Shown here: positions 34,705 to 43,333 of the stretch, in pieces
How the letters are laid out: the number at the start of each line of letters is the position of its first letter
How positions within the stretch are numbered: the stretch's first letter is position 1
Assembly: GCA_031549115.1 (NCBI GenBank)
Contig: JAVBQJ010000021.1
Coordinates: 33,384-97,383 of the forward strand
Source of the DNA: JAVBQJ01 sp031549115
GTDB taxonomy: Bacteria; Verrucomicrobiota; Lentisphaeria; Victivallales; Victivallaceae
Length of the DNA stretch: 64,000 nt
Direction of reading: 5' to 3'
The notes under the pieces: generated by a model
Seen by the model: only the letters and a program-made list of their open reading frames with translations
What the model was told of the DNA's origin: nothing
Database searches by the model: none
Made by a program: the position numbers and the translations under genes

Positions 34705-35469
34705 ATGAGCGGGAAAAAGAATTTTACATTAATTGAGCTTTTGGTTGTAATTGCGATTATCGCGATTCTAGCAAGCATGCTGCTGCCGGCTCTGTCCAAG
34801 GCGCGCGCTGCGGCGCAATCGACCAAATGTTTGAGCAATCTCAAGCAGCTGGGCCTGGGAACGACCATGTATACCGGAGACAACAACGAGATGTTCATGC
34901 CGGCCAACAAAGGATTTGAAAACGGTGTTTATCCTACGCCGTTTGATGCCAATTTCTTCAGCCGGGGGTGGGGGTATCACTTGAAGATGGGCGGCTATGT
35001 CGATCGGGCCGCGATGTTGTGCCCGGCGATGACCCTGGGCGAGAACGGCTCCGTGTCGTTTTACGATTTGAGTCTGAATATTGACGCAGATGAAATTCTC
35101 TGGGGATATATGCCGTACGGACTCAACTATACGTTGGGATGCGATTATGTCCGTAGCGGCTGGGGCGGTTGTACGCCGCAAAAGATCTCCGGCGTCAACA
35201 GTTCCTCCACCGTGGTTCTGGGGGCGGATAGTGCGCGAGGCGACGGCAAAGGATACGGTGTTTCGCAGCTTGGGGACCCGGCGGTATGGGGACGCTGGGC
35301 ATTCAATTTGTCCACGCCGCACCATGGCGGCAGCGTCTTCGTGATGGACATTGACTCCGGATCCGGCAATATCGTCTATGTGGACGGCCATGCCGCCAAT
35401 ATGTTGCATCCCCGTAAAACTCTTACTTACGAAGGAGATTCCGGCTCCTGGAAGTATTTCGGTTGGTAA
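34705..35469 (+). CDS. Prepilin-type pseudopilin (locus 1)
   Basis: 254 residues. After the short basic leader MSGKKN comes FTLIELLVVIAII and a 25-residue hydrophobic helix ending LSKARAAAQ, then a globular domain. This is the class III signal of type IV pilins and type II secretion pseudopilins, with Glu at +5. The usual Gly at -1 is Asn here. The C-terminal H-X9-DG motif is present in expanded form: the His and DG are separated by about ten extra residues (DIDSGSGN). AAAGGAATGAG precedes the ATG. Likely exported and displayed at the periplasmic or outer surface; a link to the secreted lyase-like protein next door is inferred. Confidence 0.9.
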   Translation: MSGKKNFTLIELLVVIAIIAILASMLLPALSKARAAAQSTKCLSNLKQLGLGTTMYTGDNNEMFMPANKGFENGVYPTPFDANFFSRGWGYHLKMGGYVDRAAMLCPAMTLGENGSVSFYDLSLNIDADEILWGYMPYGLNYTLGCDYVRSGWGGCTPQKISGVNSSSTVVLGADSARGDGKGYGVSQLGDPAVWGRWAFNLSTPHHGGSVFVMDIDSGSGNIVYVDGHAANMLHPRKTLTYEGDSGSWKYFGW

Positions 35470-35493
35470 TGGCATAGATTTATGGAGTGTTGT

Positions 35494-37821
35494 ATGTTTT
35501 TCAAGATTATCTGCATAGTTATTGTTGGTCTGGCCGGGATTATTCTCGCCGCGAAGCCGTTGAATGTACGTGACTTCGGCGCCGTCGGAGACGGTATTGC
35601 CGATGACACCGCCGCCGTCCAGAAGGCCCTGAATCTGGTGGAAAAGGAACGCAAGGCGCTGGAAAGCCTCTACATCAACGATTATGGGCGCATTCCCGGC
35701 TGGGGGGCGTATGACGCGCCGAACCGGGAGATATTTTTCCCGGCGGGCGACTACCGGATCACCCGCACTCTGGTCGGAGCGAAGGGAGTCACGCTGTCCG
35801 GGGAAAAGGGCAGTGTGATCTTCACCGAAAACCGCGATATTCCCATCTTTTACTTTGAGCACTTTTTTCGCGGTTCTTTCCGGAATCTTACCTTTCGCGG
35901 AGGCCGAAACCATCTCTATTATTGGAGCGCCAATCAGGATACCACCAGCTTTGTGGTGGAAAACTGTCGCTTCGAAAACAGCTCCGAGTACGCCATCACC
36001 AGCCGCAGTTACGGCAGTCTGGAGCATGCCGCCGACAGCGCCGACTGGGACCGGATCATCGCCTGCGGCCCCTTTAACGTCACCTGGGACGGGGAGGGGA
36101 TGCCGACGCTTTCTCCGGCCACGTGGGATTGCAATTTCGCCAATTCGACAAAATTTGTCGTCCGGAATTGCGACTTCATCGATTGTGCCGGCGCCAGCGA
36201 TGTCGGCACGGATGGAACTTATATCGCCGATTGCCGCTTTGTTTCGACCCGGCCGCAACTGATTTCCCCCTTCGTGGGCAGTATGTCCGCATGTATTTAC
36301 GATACCGAAATCACGGCGGCGATTCCCGGGGACTTCACCGGGGCTTACGTCGAACGCTTCGGCGCCCTGATCAACGTTCGGGCGCATTCCACCACCGACT
36401 CCGGCGCGCCTTTGTATAAGTTCGACAAAGATTTCCGCAATGAACTGGATTGGAGCTTCCCGGAGACGATTCTGATCGACAATTGCACCGTCGACGCGGC
36501 GGGCAGCCCGGTGAATGCCATCGCGTATTTTCCGAAGGCGCGCCCGGTGCAATTCACATTGCGCAATACCCATGAAGGGAACGCCCGGAAGGTCAAAGCG
36601 CTGCACTTCGACCGGGTCCCTGCCGACGACGGGGAGCTGATGCTGGATTGTCACGCCGCTTCGAATGTGCCGCTGCCTCCGGTGGAGTTTTCCCATAGTT
36701 TCGTCTTTGCCGGCAATGGCGCGGAGATTTCGACGGAACTGCCGGCGATCATGGAGCGCTTCGTCGCCGAAGATATTCCGGCGTCCATACGGAACGCCTT
36801 TCCCGCCGCCGGGCGCGCGGTGAAGCCGGTCGATTATGCCCGATGTACGGTTTTCGACGCCGTCGAATACGGTATCGGCCATGAAGCGTCGGAGCATGAT
36901 TTTGCAAACCTGCAGAAGCTTTTTGACACCGCCGGGGATTGCGATAATCCGTTGATTCTGCTGCCGGGCCGGAGATTCGATCTGCCGGGGGTGTTGACAC
37001 TCCCCGCGCAGGCGGTAATCCGGGCCGAAGGGCGCACTTTCTTTCACGCCGATGATGAAACGAACAGTATCTTTCGCATCACCGGGGATGATCTGGCGCT
37101 GGAGTTGATCGGGTGTACCTTCGACGGCGGTACGCGTGCGGTCGATATTGCCGGAGCCGGCGCCGTCCGCATCAACGATTGCCTGTTTTACGACAACCGT
37201 ACCGCCATTGCGGCACGGCAACCGGGTGCCGACGCTCTGATTGTCGATGTCGATGCTGCCACCGTTTACAGTCCGGTGGTGCTGGAAAATCGCGGCGCGG
37301 AGGTTCGGATCACCGACAGCTGGATTTCCATACAGGCGACGCTTCCCGAGGGGGCGGCGCTGCGCAATCTCGACGGCGGCACGCTGGTGATGTTCAATAC
37401 CTGCGGCGTCCCGGTGGTATTCAGCGATTGGCCGGAACGTCCGAACTGGCCCTATGGGCGCGACCTTTTCTGGGTGGAAAACCACGGCACGTTCCGGTCG
37501 ACTTTCGTCCGTTACGGCGGCGAGTTCGGCGGCATTCCGGTATTGGATAATTACGGCGACGCCAAGGCGTTCATCGAGGGGCAGAATGCGCACTTCTACC
37601 ATTCGGCGAGCGGCAGAACCTTCATGCGCAACGCATCGGCGGACGCCACGGTCGCGGTCAGCACGATTTCGAGCTTCTGGGATTGCGTTCCGGCCGGGAG
37701 CCGCGCCTTTTGCTCCGGTGCCGCCCCCGGCGCCCTCTATGTCGCCAGCTTCCCGGAGCCGATCGGCTTGCAGTTGCGGGACCGGGAAGGAAACCGGAGC
37801 AAAATAGATCCGGTTCCCTGA
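35494..37821 (+). CDS. Secreted pectate-lyase-like right-handed beta-helix protein (locus 1)
   Basis: 775 residues with an N-terminal signal peptide (FFKIICIVIVGLAGIILA). The mature part starts PLNVRDFGAVGDGIADDTAAVQKAL, the Pectate_lyase_3 / GH55-like N-terminal signature, with FPAGDYRITRTLVGAKGVTLSG soon after; a second similar helix appears in the C-terminal half (DFANLQKLFDTAGD, LLPGRRFDLPGVLTLPAQAVI). Catalytic residues cannot be assigned. GGAG six bases before ATG 35494 favours this start over ATG 35482. Probably binds or cleaves an extracellular polysaccharide. Confidence 0.8.
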   Translation: MFFKIICIVIVGLAGIILAAKPLNVRDFGAVGDGIADDTAAVQKALNLVEKERKALESLYINDYGRIPGWGAYDAPNREIFFPAGDYRITRTLVGAKGVTLSGEKGSVIFTENRDIPIFYFEHFFRGSFRNLTFRGGRNHLYYWSANQDTTSFVVENCRFENSSEYAITSRSYGSLEHAADSADWDRIIACGPFNVTWDGEGMPTLSPATWDCNFANSTKFVVRNCDFIDCAGASDVGTDGTYIADCRFVSTRPQLISPFVGSMSACIYDTEITAAIPGDFTGAYVERFGALINVRAHSTTDSGAPLYKFDKDFRNELDWSFPETILIDNCTVDAAGSPVNAIAYFPKARPVQFTLRNTHEGNARKVKALHFDRVPADDGELMLDCHAASNVPLPPVEFSHSFVFAGNGAEISTELPAIMERFVAEDIPASIRNAFPAAGRAVKPVDYARCTVFDAVEYGIGHEASEHDFANLQKLFDTAGDCDNPLILLPGRRFDLPGVLTLPAQAVIRAEGRTFFHADDETNSIFRITGDDLALELIGCTFDGGTRAVDIAGAGAVRINDCLFYDNRTAIAARQPGADALIVDVDAATVYSPVVLENRGAEVRITDSWISIQATLPEGAALRNLDGGTLVMFNTCGVPVVFSDWPERPNWPYGRDLFWVENHGTFRSTFVRYGGEFGGIPVLDNYGDAKAFIEGQNAHFYHSASGRTFMRNASADATVAVSTISSFWDCVPAGSRAFCSGAAPGALYVASFPEPIGLQLRDREGNRSKIDPVP

Positions 37822-37865
37822 AGGAACAACGAGAATATGGGAATGAAATTCAGGGCTTATATTTT

Positions 37866-40007
37866 ATGAAGCTGAAACTTTCAACTATGGTTTTTTTGAT
37901 TTTGACGGGATTTTTGCCCGCTGCCGAACCGTTGCATGATCATGACTCCAATACCACTGAGGTTGCTATGGATGAAAAAAAGCCTTTGACAATGCTGCGA
38001 ATTTATGAGGATTGGACCGATTTCTACAAAGGAGACGAGAATATCGCCCGAATTGTGCGTTTGCTGCGTGAGCATCCGGGGTTGATTGACGATATCTGGC
38101 TCAGCACTTTGCACACGAACCAATCTTTGGAAGATCATCGGGAGTGCGCCGCCGGGATGAAAAAAAGAGCGGCGGCGATCCGGGCGGAAGGCGTTTCGGT
38201 ATCCATGCAGATATCCGAGTTCATCGGACACTTCGGCGGCAGTACCTTTGAGGAGGGGTATGTCGGAGCTCCGGAAGATATGATGGTCGGAAGCAAAGGA
38301 GAAACCGTCCCCGGCATTCACTGTCCGGCGTCTCCATCCTTCATGAAGCATGTCACCGATGCGGTCGGTATTTACATTGAAGCTGTCCGGCCGCACGTCG
38401 TTTATATTGACGACGACTTGCGTTTTGATAATCATGGTGTAATTTTGTATGGTTGCTTTTGTAAGCGCTGTCTGCAAGGCTTTGCCGGTTTTTCCGGCAG
38501 AAGTTGGACCCGGGAAGAACTGGATCGCATATTGAATGACCGCAGTCAAGCCACTGAAGTGCGGCAACAGTGGACGGATTTCGCTCAAAAAAGATTGGCG
38601 GATGCTGCCGGAGTCATCGCCGGGGCCATCCATAAAATTGATCCGGAGGTTGTTGTCGGCGTGCAAAACATGTATAATGTGTCCTTGGCCAACGGCAAAG
38701 ATCATGCTCTTATTTACCAGGCTCTTGCGGAAGGCGGAGGACATCTTGCCCGGGTGAGAATCGGCGGGGGAGTATGGAATGATTTTAATCCGTATGAGTT
38801 AATTCAAAAAACGATGTTGCTTGGAGGGTCTGCCTCCGAAGCCAAACGGAGCGGATTTGTGGACCAGGTGTCTTCTGAAATGGAAATTTGCCCCGGCGCA
38901 AACCTGTCAAAAAGCCCGCACGGCGTCGCTTTGGAGTCGGCAATGGCGCTGGCTTACGGTTGCGATGCTGTAACCTGGCAGCTGGGAATCCTGTTCCGGA
39001 GCGCCGATGACTCGTTGGTTTGGCCCTGGTTTGACCGTTTGCTGGAATGGCGTCCTTATTTTGAGTTGCTTGCCGAACTTCGCCGGGGTTGTGAGTTTTC
39101 CGGTTTGGCCATGTACTCGCCCGAAGATGTTTTAAAACGCAGAACCGATGCGGAGGAATCACACATTTATCCGCAATGGTGGTACGTTCAACCGGTGGAT
39201 GAGCTGAAACCGTTGATCATGGCCGGGATTCCGGTGGTGTGGGACCGTGAACTTTCACGCTCGAAAAAAGTTCCCGCCCTGATTACCAGGGAATGTGTGG
39301 CCGGTCTGACTCAGGCTGAGTTTGATGATTTGCTGCAACAGGGAGTCATGTTGACCGGAGATGCTTATCACTATCTGCAGGAGCATGATATGACCGGCGA
39401 TATCGGAGTGGAAAGCATTCTGTCCGGCGCCGGTACGGCAATATTGACGGATCATCCATTCAATCGTGGATTTGCAGGAGAAACCTGGGCATTCGGAGAC
39501 TTTATGTTTCATGGTTTTCGATATGAACTGCCGGCGGAAAGCGGAGCCGAAGTTCTGCTGGAATGCGAGGTGAATAAGGAACGCCGGCCAGTCGCATGGA
39601 AGCTGACCACTCCCCGGGGCGGACGCATCGCGGTCTTCGGCCAATCGAACACCTTCTCCATGCATCAGAATCCGTCATCGCTGCATTTGCTGCGGGAGAC
39701 GCTCGACTGGCTGGGACATGAGCCCGCAAGTGTCCGTTTGGAATCGTACCAGCGCGTGGCGGTGATTCCGTTTACGGCCCGGGACAACGGCAAGCTGCGC
39801 GGCGTGACGCTGGTGAATTGCGGCATCGAGCCTTTGAACGGGATTGCCTTGCGTGTGCGCCGTCCGGAAAGCGGCGGCTTCCGTTGGCAAGCCCCCGGCG
39901 CCGAAGCGGTTCCCATTTCGGGAACGCCGGGCGAACGGGCGGACGAATTCGTCCTGCGCGTGCCGGGGTTGGCGGCGTGGCACCTCGGAACACTGTTCTG
40001 TGAATGA
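37866..40007 (+). CDS. Secreted TIM-barrel protein, putative glycoside hydrolase (locus 1)
   Basis: 713 residues. Signal peptide at 1-19 (STMVFLILTGFLPAAEP). The barrel-like part has acidic strand ends such as VVYIDDDLRFDNHG (~180) and a CFCKRCLQGF cysteine cluster often seen in beta-galactosidase-like hydrolases; the C-terminal part (GRIAVFGQSNTFSMHQN, then a beta-sandwich) fits such enzymes. No named family is certain. From about 37870 to 39590 the DNA is clearly more AT-rich than its neighbours, then returns to normal. The ATG at 37866 precedes the signal peptide; an upstream reading would overlap the previous gene by about 140 bases. Confidence 0.65.
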   Translation: MKLKLSTMVFLILTGFLPAAEPLHDHDSNTTEVAMDEKKPLTMLRIYEDWTDFYKGDENIARIVRLLREHPGLIDDIWLSTLHTNQSLEDHRECAAGMKKRAAAIRAEGVSVSMQISEFIGHFGGSTFEEGYVGAPEDMMVGSKGETVPGIHCPASPSFMKHVTDAVGIYIEAVRPHVVYIDDDLRFDNHGVILYGCFCKRCLQGFAGFSGRSWTREELDRILNDRSQATEVRQQWTDFAQKRLADAAGVIAGAIHKIDPEVVVGVQNMYNVSLANGKDHALIYQALAEGGGHLARVRIGGGVWNDFNPYELIQKTMLLGGSASEAKRSGFVDQVSSEMEICPGANLSKSPHGVALESAMALAYGCDAVTWQLGILFRSADDSLVWPWFDRLLEWRPYFELLAELRRGCEFSGLAMYSPEDVLKRRTDAEESHIYPQWWYVQPVDELKPLIMAGIPVVWDRELSRSKKVPALITRECVAGLTQAEFDDLLQQGVMLTGDAYHYLQEHDMTGDIGVESILSGAGTAILTDHPFNRGFAGETWAFGDFMFHGFRYELPAESGAEVLLECEVNKERRPVAWKLTTPRGGRIAVFGQSNTFSMHQNPSSLHLLRETLDWLGHEPASVRLESYQRVAVIPFTARDNGKLRGVTLVNCGIEPLNGIALRVRRPESGGFRWQAPGAEAVPISGTPGERADEFVLRVPGLAAWHLGTLFCE

Positions 40008-40045
40008 AGCGCTATAATTAAACAAATGTTTTAGAGAATGAAAGG

Positions 40046-42061
40046 ATGTGTATTTTGATTTCGCAAATCGGTTCCGGGGTTTGGAGGGTTTCGTTCGGGG
40101 CGCCGTCGCGGTTCACGCCGGTGGCATTTCGCAGCCGGCCGCCAATGGAAACGGATTCGTTGCCTGTGGTGGAAGCGCCGCCGCTGGATGTGAATGCCAT
40201 CCGCTTTTGCACATCGAAGCGCGGGTGCCGCCTCGACTTGCCCTTCCGGCCGGGCGAAGATCTCTACGGTCTGGGGTTGCAGCTCAAATCCTGCCGGCAG
40301 ACCGCCGTCAAAAAGTGTCTGCGCAGCAACTCCGATCCGGAGACCGACCTCGGCGATTCGCATGCCCCGGTGCCGTTTTATCTTTCCACGGCCGGTTACG
40401 GCGTATTGATCGATACGGCGCGTTATGCCACATTTTACTGCGGGTGCGCGCCGGAACAGGCAAGCAATGAGGAAGTGCGGACTTCGACCGATGAACTTTA
40501 TGCCGATTCCGACCGCGGCGGCATCCCGGTGACAGTGGAGATTCCGCATGAGGCCGGCGTGGATGTCTATCTCTTTGCCGGGCCCGGCATGTTGGACGCG
40601 TTGCGGCGCTATATCCTCTTTTCCGGCGGCGGCGCGCTGCCGCCTCTGTGGGGCCTGGGCGTCTGCTATCGCGGTTACGGGCCCAACAACCAGGAGGAGT
40701 CGCTGGCGTTGGCGCGGCAGCTGCGGGAGCAGCGTATTCCCTGCGATATGTTCGGATTGGAACCGGGGTGGCAGAGCCATGCCTACAGTTGCAGCTATTG
40801 TTGGGATGCCGGCCGCTATCCGCGACCGGATGCGTTGATCGCCGAAATGCGCGCGATGGGCTTCGAGCTCAATCTGTGGGAGCACCCCTTCGTCCACCCG
40901 ACGGCGCCGATCTATCGGGATTTGTTGCCGTATGCCGGTTCGGTCGATGTGTGGCAGGGGCTGGTGCCCGATTTCAGCATCGAGCGTGCACAGCAAATTT
41001 ATGGAGAACATCACGAGCGCGAATTGGTCGGCCGCGGCATTACCGGGTTCAAGATCGATGAATGCGATAATTCCGACTACAAGGCCTCGCCCTGGAGTTT
41101 TCCGGAATATGCGGAGTTTCCGGGCGGAATGGACGGCGAGGAGATGCATTCGCTGTTCGGGATTTTTTCCCAGCAGGCATTGTTGAAGGTCTTCGACCGG
41201 GCCGGCTTGCGCACCTGGAGCAATGTGCGCAACTCGCATGCGCTGGCGGCGCCGCTGCCATTCTCGCTTTACAGCGATTTGTACGATCACGAAGATTTCA
41301 TCCGCGGGATGGTCAACGCCGGGGTTTCCGGTTTGCTGTGGACGCCGGAGGTCCGGCAGTGCGAGTCGGAGGCGGATTTGCTCCGGCGGTTGCAGAGCGT
41401 GATTTTTTCGCCGATGGCGCTGATCAACGGCTGGATGATCAAGAATCCGCCGTGGCTGCAATACGATGTCGGAAAGAACAATCGCGGCGAATTGGCCGCC
41501 GACCGCGAAGCCGTGACGGCGCGGTGCCGCCGGGTGCTCGAATTGCGCATGCAATTGATTCCGTATTTGTACAGCGCCTTCGCCCGTTACCGCTTCGAAG
41601 GGATTCCGCCCTTTCGGCCGCTGGTCACCGACTACCCGCAGGATCCGGCGTGCCGGGCGCTTGAGAATCAATACCTGGTCGGGGACGCCATGCTTTTCGC
41701 GCCGCTCACCGCCAACGAGACCGGCCGCCGGGTTTATCTGCCGGCCGGGACGTGGCATGACTTCCGCACTGGCGAAATCTGCGAGGGTGGGCGGCATGTC
41801 GAAGTGGCGCCGGCTCTCGACGAAATTGCACTCTTTATCAAAGACGGTGCCCTGATCCCGTGGGCGAGGGCGGTGGAGCGGGTGACGCCGGAGACGGTGT
41901 TCGAGCTGGAACCCCGGCTCTATGGCGCCGCGCCGGGAAGCTGCCGCCTTTTCGACGGCGACGGCTACCGCAGTGATGCGGCGGAAAAATGGGTGACGTT
42001 ACGCGCCGAAAACGATCGCTTTGAACTGGAGAACGCCTCCCTTTACGCGCTCTCGCGGTGA
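40046..42061 (+). CDS. Glycoside hydrolase family 31 (alpha-glucosidase/alpha-xylosidase type) (locus 1)
   Basis: 671-residue enzyme without a signal peptide. GH31 features: the LPPLWGLGVCYRGYGPNNQEE segment at the barrel start, IPCDMFGLEPGWQ, the nucleophile Asp in GITGFKIDECDN (~345), MVNAGVSGLLWTPEVRQ, and LIPYLYSAFARYRFEGIPPFRPLV, followed by C-terminal beta domains (YLPAGTWHDFRTGE). Acts on alpha-linked glucose, xylose or related residues, probably inside the cell on imported oligosaccharides. ATG 40046 or TTG 40055 may be the start; the latter has AAAGG at better distance. Last gene of locus 1. Confidence 0.88.
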   Translation: MCILISQIGSGVWRVSFGAPSRFTPVAFRSRPPMETDSLPVVEAPPLDVNAIRFCTSKRGCRLDLPFRPGEDLYGLGLQLKSCRQTAVKKCLRSNSDPETDLGDSHAPVPFYLSTAGYGVLIDTARYATFYCGCAPEQASNEEVRTSTDELYADSDRGGIPVTVEIPHEAGVDVYLFAGPGMLDALRRYILFSGGGALPPLWGLGVCYRGYGPNNQEESLALARQLREQRIPCDMFGLEPGWQSHAYSCSYCWDAGRYPRPDALIAEMRAMGFELNLWEHPFVHPTAPIYRDLLPYAGSVDVWQGLVPDFSIERAQQIYGEHHERELVGRGITGFKIDECDNSDYKASPWSFPEYAEFPGGMDGEEMHSLFGIFSQQALLKVFDRAGLRTWSNVRNSHALAAPLPFSLYSDLYDHEDFIRGMVNAGVSGLLWTPEVRQCESEADLLRRLQSVIFSPMALINGWMIKNPPWLQYDVGKNNRGELAADREAVTARCRRVLELRMQLIPYLYSAFARYRFEGIPPFRPLVTDYPQDPACRALENQYLVGDAMLFAPLTANETGRRVYLPAGTWHDFRTGEICEGGRHVEVAPALDEIALFIKDGALIPWARAVERVTPETVFELEPRLYGAAPGSCRLFDGDGYRSDAAEKWVTLRAENDRFELENASLYALSR

Positions 42062-42143
42062 AGCGGCCGGGTTCGGCAGCATTCGCAAAGTCCTCCCAAA
42101 TTATCTTTATTTTGGAAAAAGTCGTCTTTTGTCATTTCCGCTA

Positions 42144-42208
42144 TTGACTTTTCGTGATTAATCCGCTATAATTACGATATGTAACTGGACTGGTCCAGGC
42201 CTGGACCA
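42144..42208 (+). promoter_or_regulatory. Promoter of glycan locus 2 with 18-bp palindromic operator
   Basis: TTGACT (42144-42149), 17-base spacer, TATAAT (42167-42172), then a perfect palindrome TGGTCCAGGCCTGGACCA (42191-42208) in the expected 5' leader. TGGTC...GACCA half-sites resemble HutC/NagR-type GntR operators; an extra half-site TGGAC lies at 42186. The GntR regulator starts about 22 bases downstream. Confidence 0.7.
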
Positions 42209-42229
42209 TAACAAGAAGTGACGAACGAG

Positions 42230-43333
42230 ATGACGGAATACCCGAGAAACGAAACAGTGCCGGAACGCATTTTCAAAGATATCGCGGCGAAAATTCAATC
42301 CGGCGCACTTTTGCCCGGCGATCAATTGCCGGGAGACCGGCCTTTGGCGGAAACGTATCAGGTCAGCCGCAATTCGATGATTGCCGCGCTGCAGATGCTT
42401 CAGCAAAAGGGTTACATCGACCGGATCCCGATGCAGGGCAGCTTCGTCCGGAAGAATGTCGAAAAGATTACCGGCGAAGTGAAAATATTTTGCCCGCTGC
42501 CGGAAAAAGTGATGCTGCCGGCGCGCATCGGTTTCGCCAATTTCATCAACGAGAATGAAATTCAGCAGGGACTGGCCGCGGAAGCCTATGAACGCAATTT
42601 CAGCGTGACCTTTCGCCATATGGAGGATGTCGGCGACGCGCTGGTGCTGCGCCGGCAGCTGGAGGTCATCACCGAGATCGCCGATGCCGTGGTCTTTATC
42701 GGTCCCCAGTTTGCCCGGTTGCGCGACCTGATTGCCGAGCGGGGGATTCCGGCGGTGATCATCGAGCCGAATCCGCTCTTTCGGCAGGAGACGATTCCGA
42801 GCGTATCCTACAACCGGGACAAGGCGTTCGCCGATCTCGGGAAGCGGATTTGCAGGACCGGATGCCGGACTTTCACCTTTCTGTATATGAAGGATGCTTC
42901 GGTGGCGGTCCAGATGGATGTCGATTATCGCATGCGCCTATTGGAGGAGCACCTGACCCGCGCCGGGGTGGAAGTGTCATATCGGGCGCTGCCGCATTCG
43001 GATCAGGTACAGCCGGAATTGTTGGATGAGTTGGAACGGGTGCTGGGCGCCGGGCCCCGGCCCGATGTGGTCTGCTGCACCCACTTCCCGGTGATAACGG
43101 CGGTTCAATATCTGGCGACGGCGAAGCAGTGGGGATTGGGCGAAACATTCCATGTGTTCGGCCATACCGGCGGCGGGATTTTCTCCTTGGCGTATCCGCC
43201 GGTGCCGTATTGGCGGGTACCGTGTTTCGAGTTGGGCAGGGTTGCCAGTGAAATGCTTTGCGACTGTGTTGCCCGGGAAAAGAAGTTGAAATCGATGATG
43301 ATCGAAGGTGTCGTAGACGAAGGAGGACGATGA
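42230..43333 (+). CDS. GntR-family regulator with periplasmic-binding-protein-like effector domain (locus 2)
   Basis: 367 residues: a GntR winged helix (~10-75: RIFKDIAAKIQSGALLPGDQLPGDRPLAETYQVSRNSMIAALQMLQQKGYI) and a larger effector domain that looks like a LacI-type sugar-binding fold (VVFIGPQFARLRDLIAERGIPAVII, VTAVQYLATAKQWGLGETFHVFGHTGGG). It probably represses its own operon through the adjacent palindrome. ATG 42230 chosen (GTG 42218 possible). The stop overlaps the next gene by one base. Confidence 0.85.
   Translation: MTEYPRNETVPERIFKDIAAKIQSGALLPGDQLPGDRPLAETYQVSRNSMIAALQMLQQKGYIDRIPMQGSFVRKNVEKITGEVKIFCPLPEKVMLPARIGFANFINENEIQQGLAAEAYERNFSVTFRHMEDVGDALVLRRQLEVITEIADAVVFIGPQFARLRDLIAERGIPAVIIEPNPLFRQETIPSVSYNRDKAFADLGKRICRTGCRTFTFLYMKDASVAVQMDVDYRMRLLEEHLTRAGVEVSYRALPHSDQVQPELLDELERVLGAGPRPDVVCCTHFPVITAVQYLATAKQWGLGETFHVFGHTGGGIFSLAYPPVPYWRVPCFELGRVASEMLCDCVAREKKLKSMMIEGVVDEGGR

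Noticed and set aside
34768..37602. 944-codon minus-strand open frame opposite the pseudopilin and lyase-like genes
   Set aside because: No signal, no family motif, antisense to genes with clear homology features.
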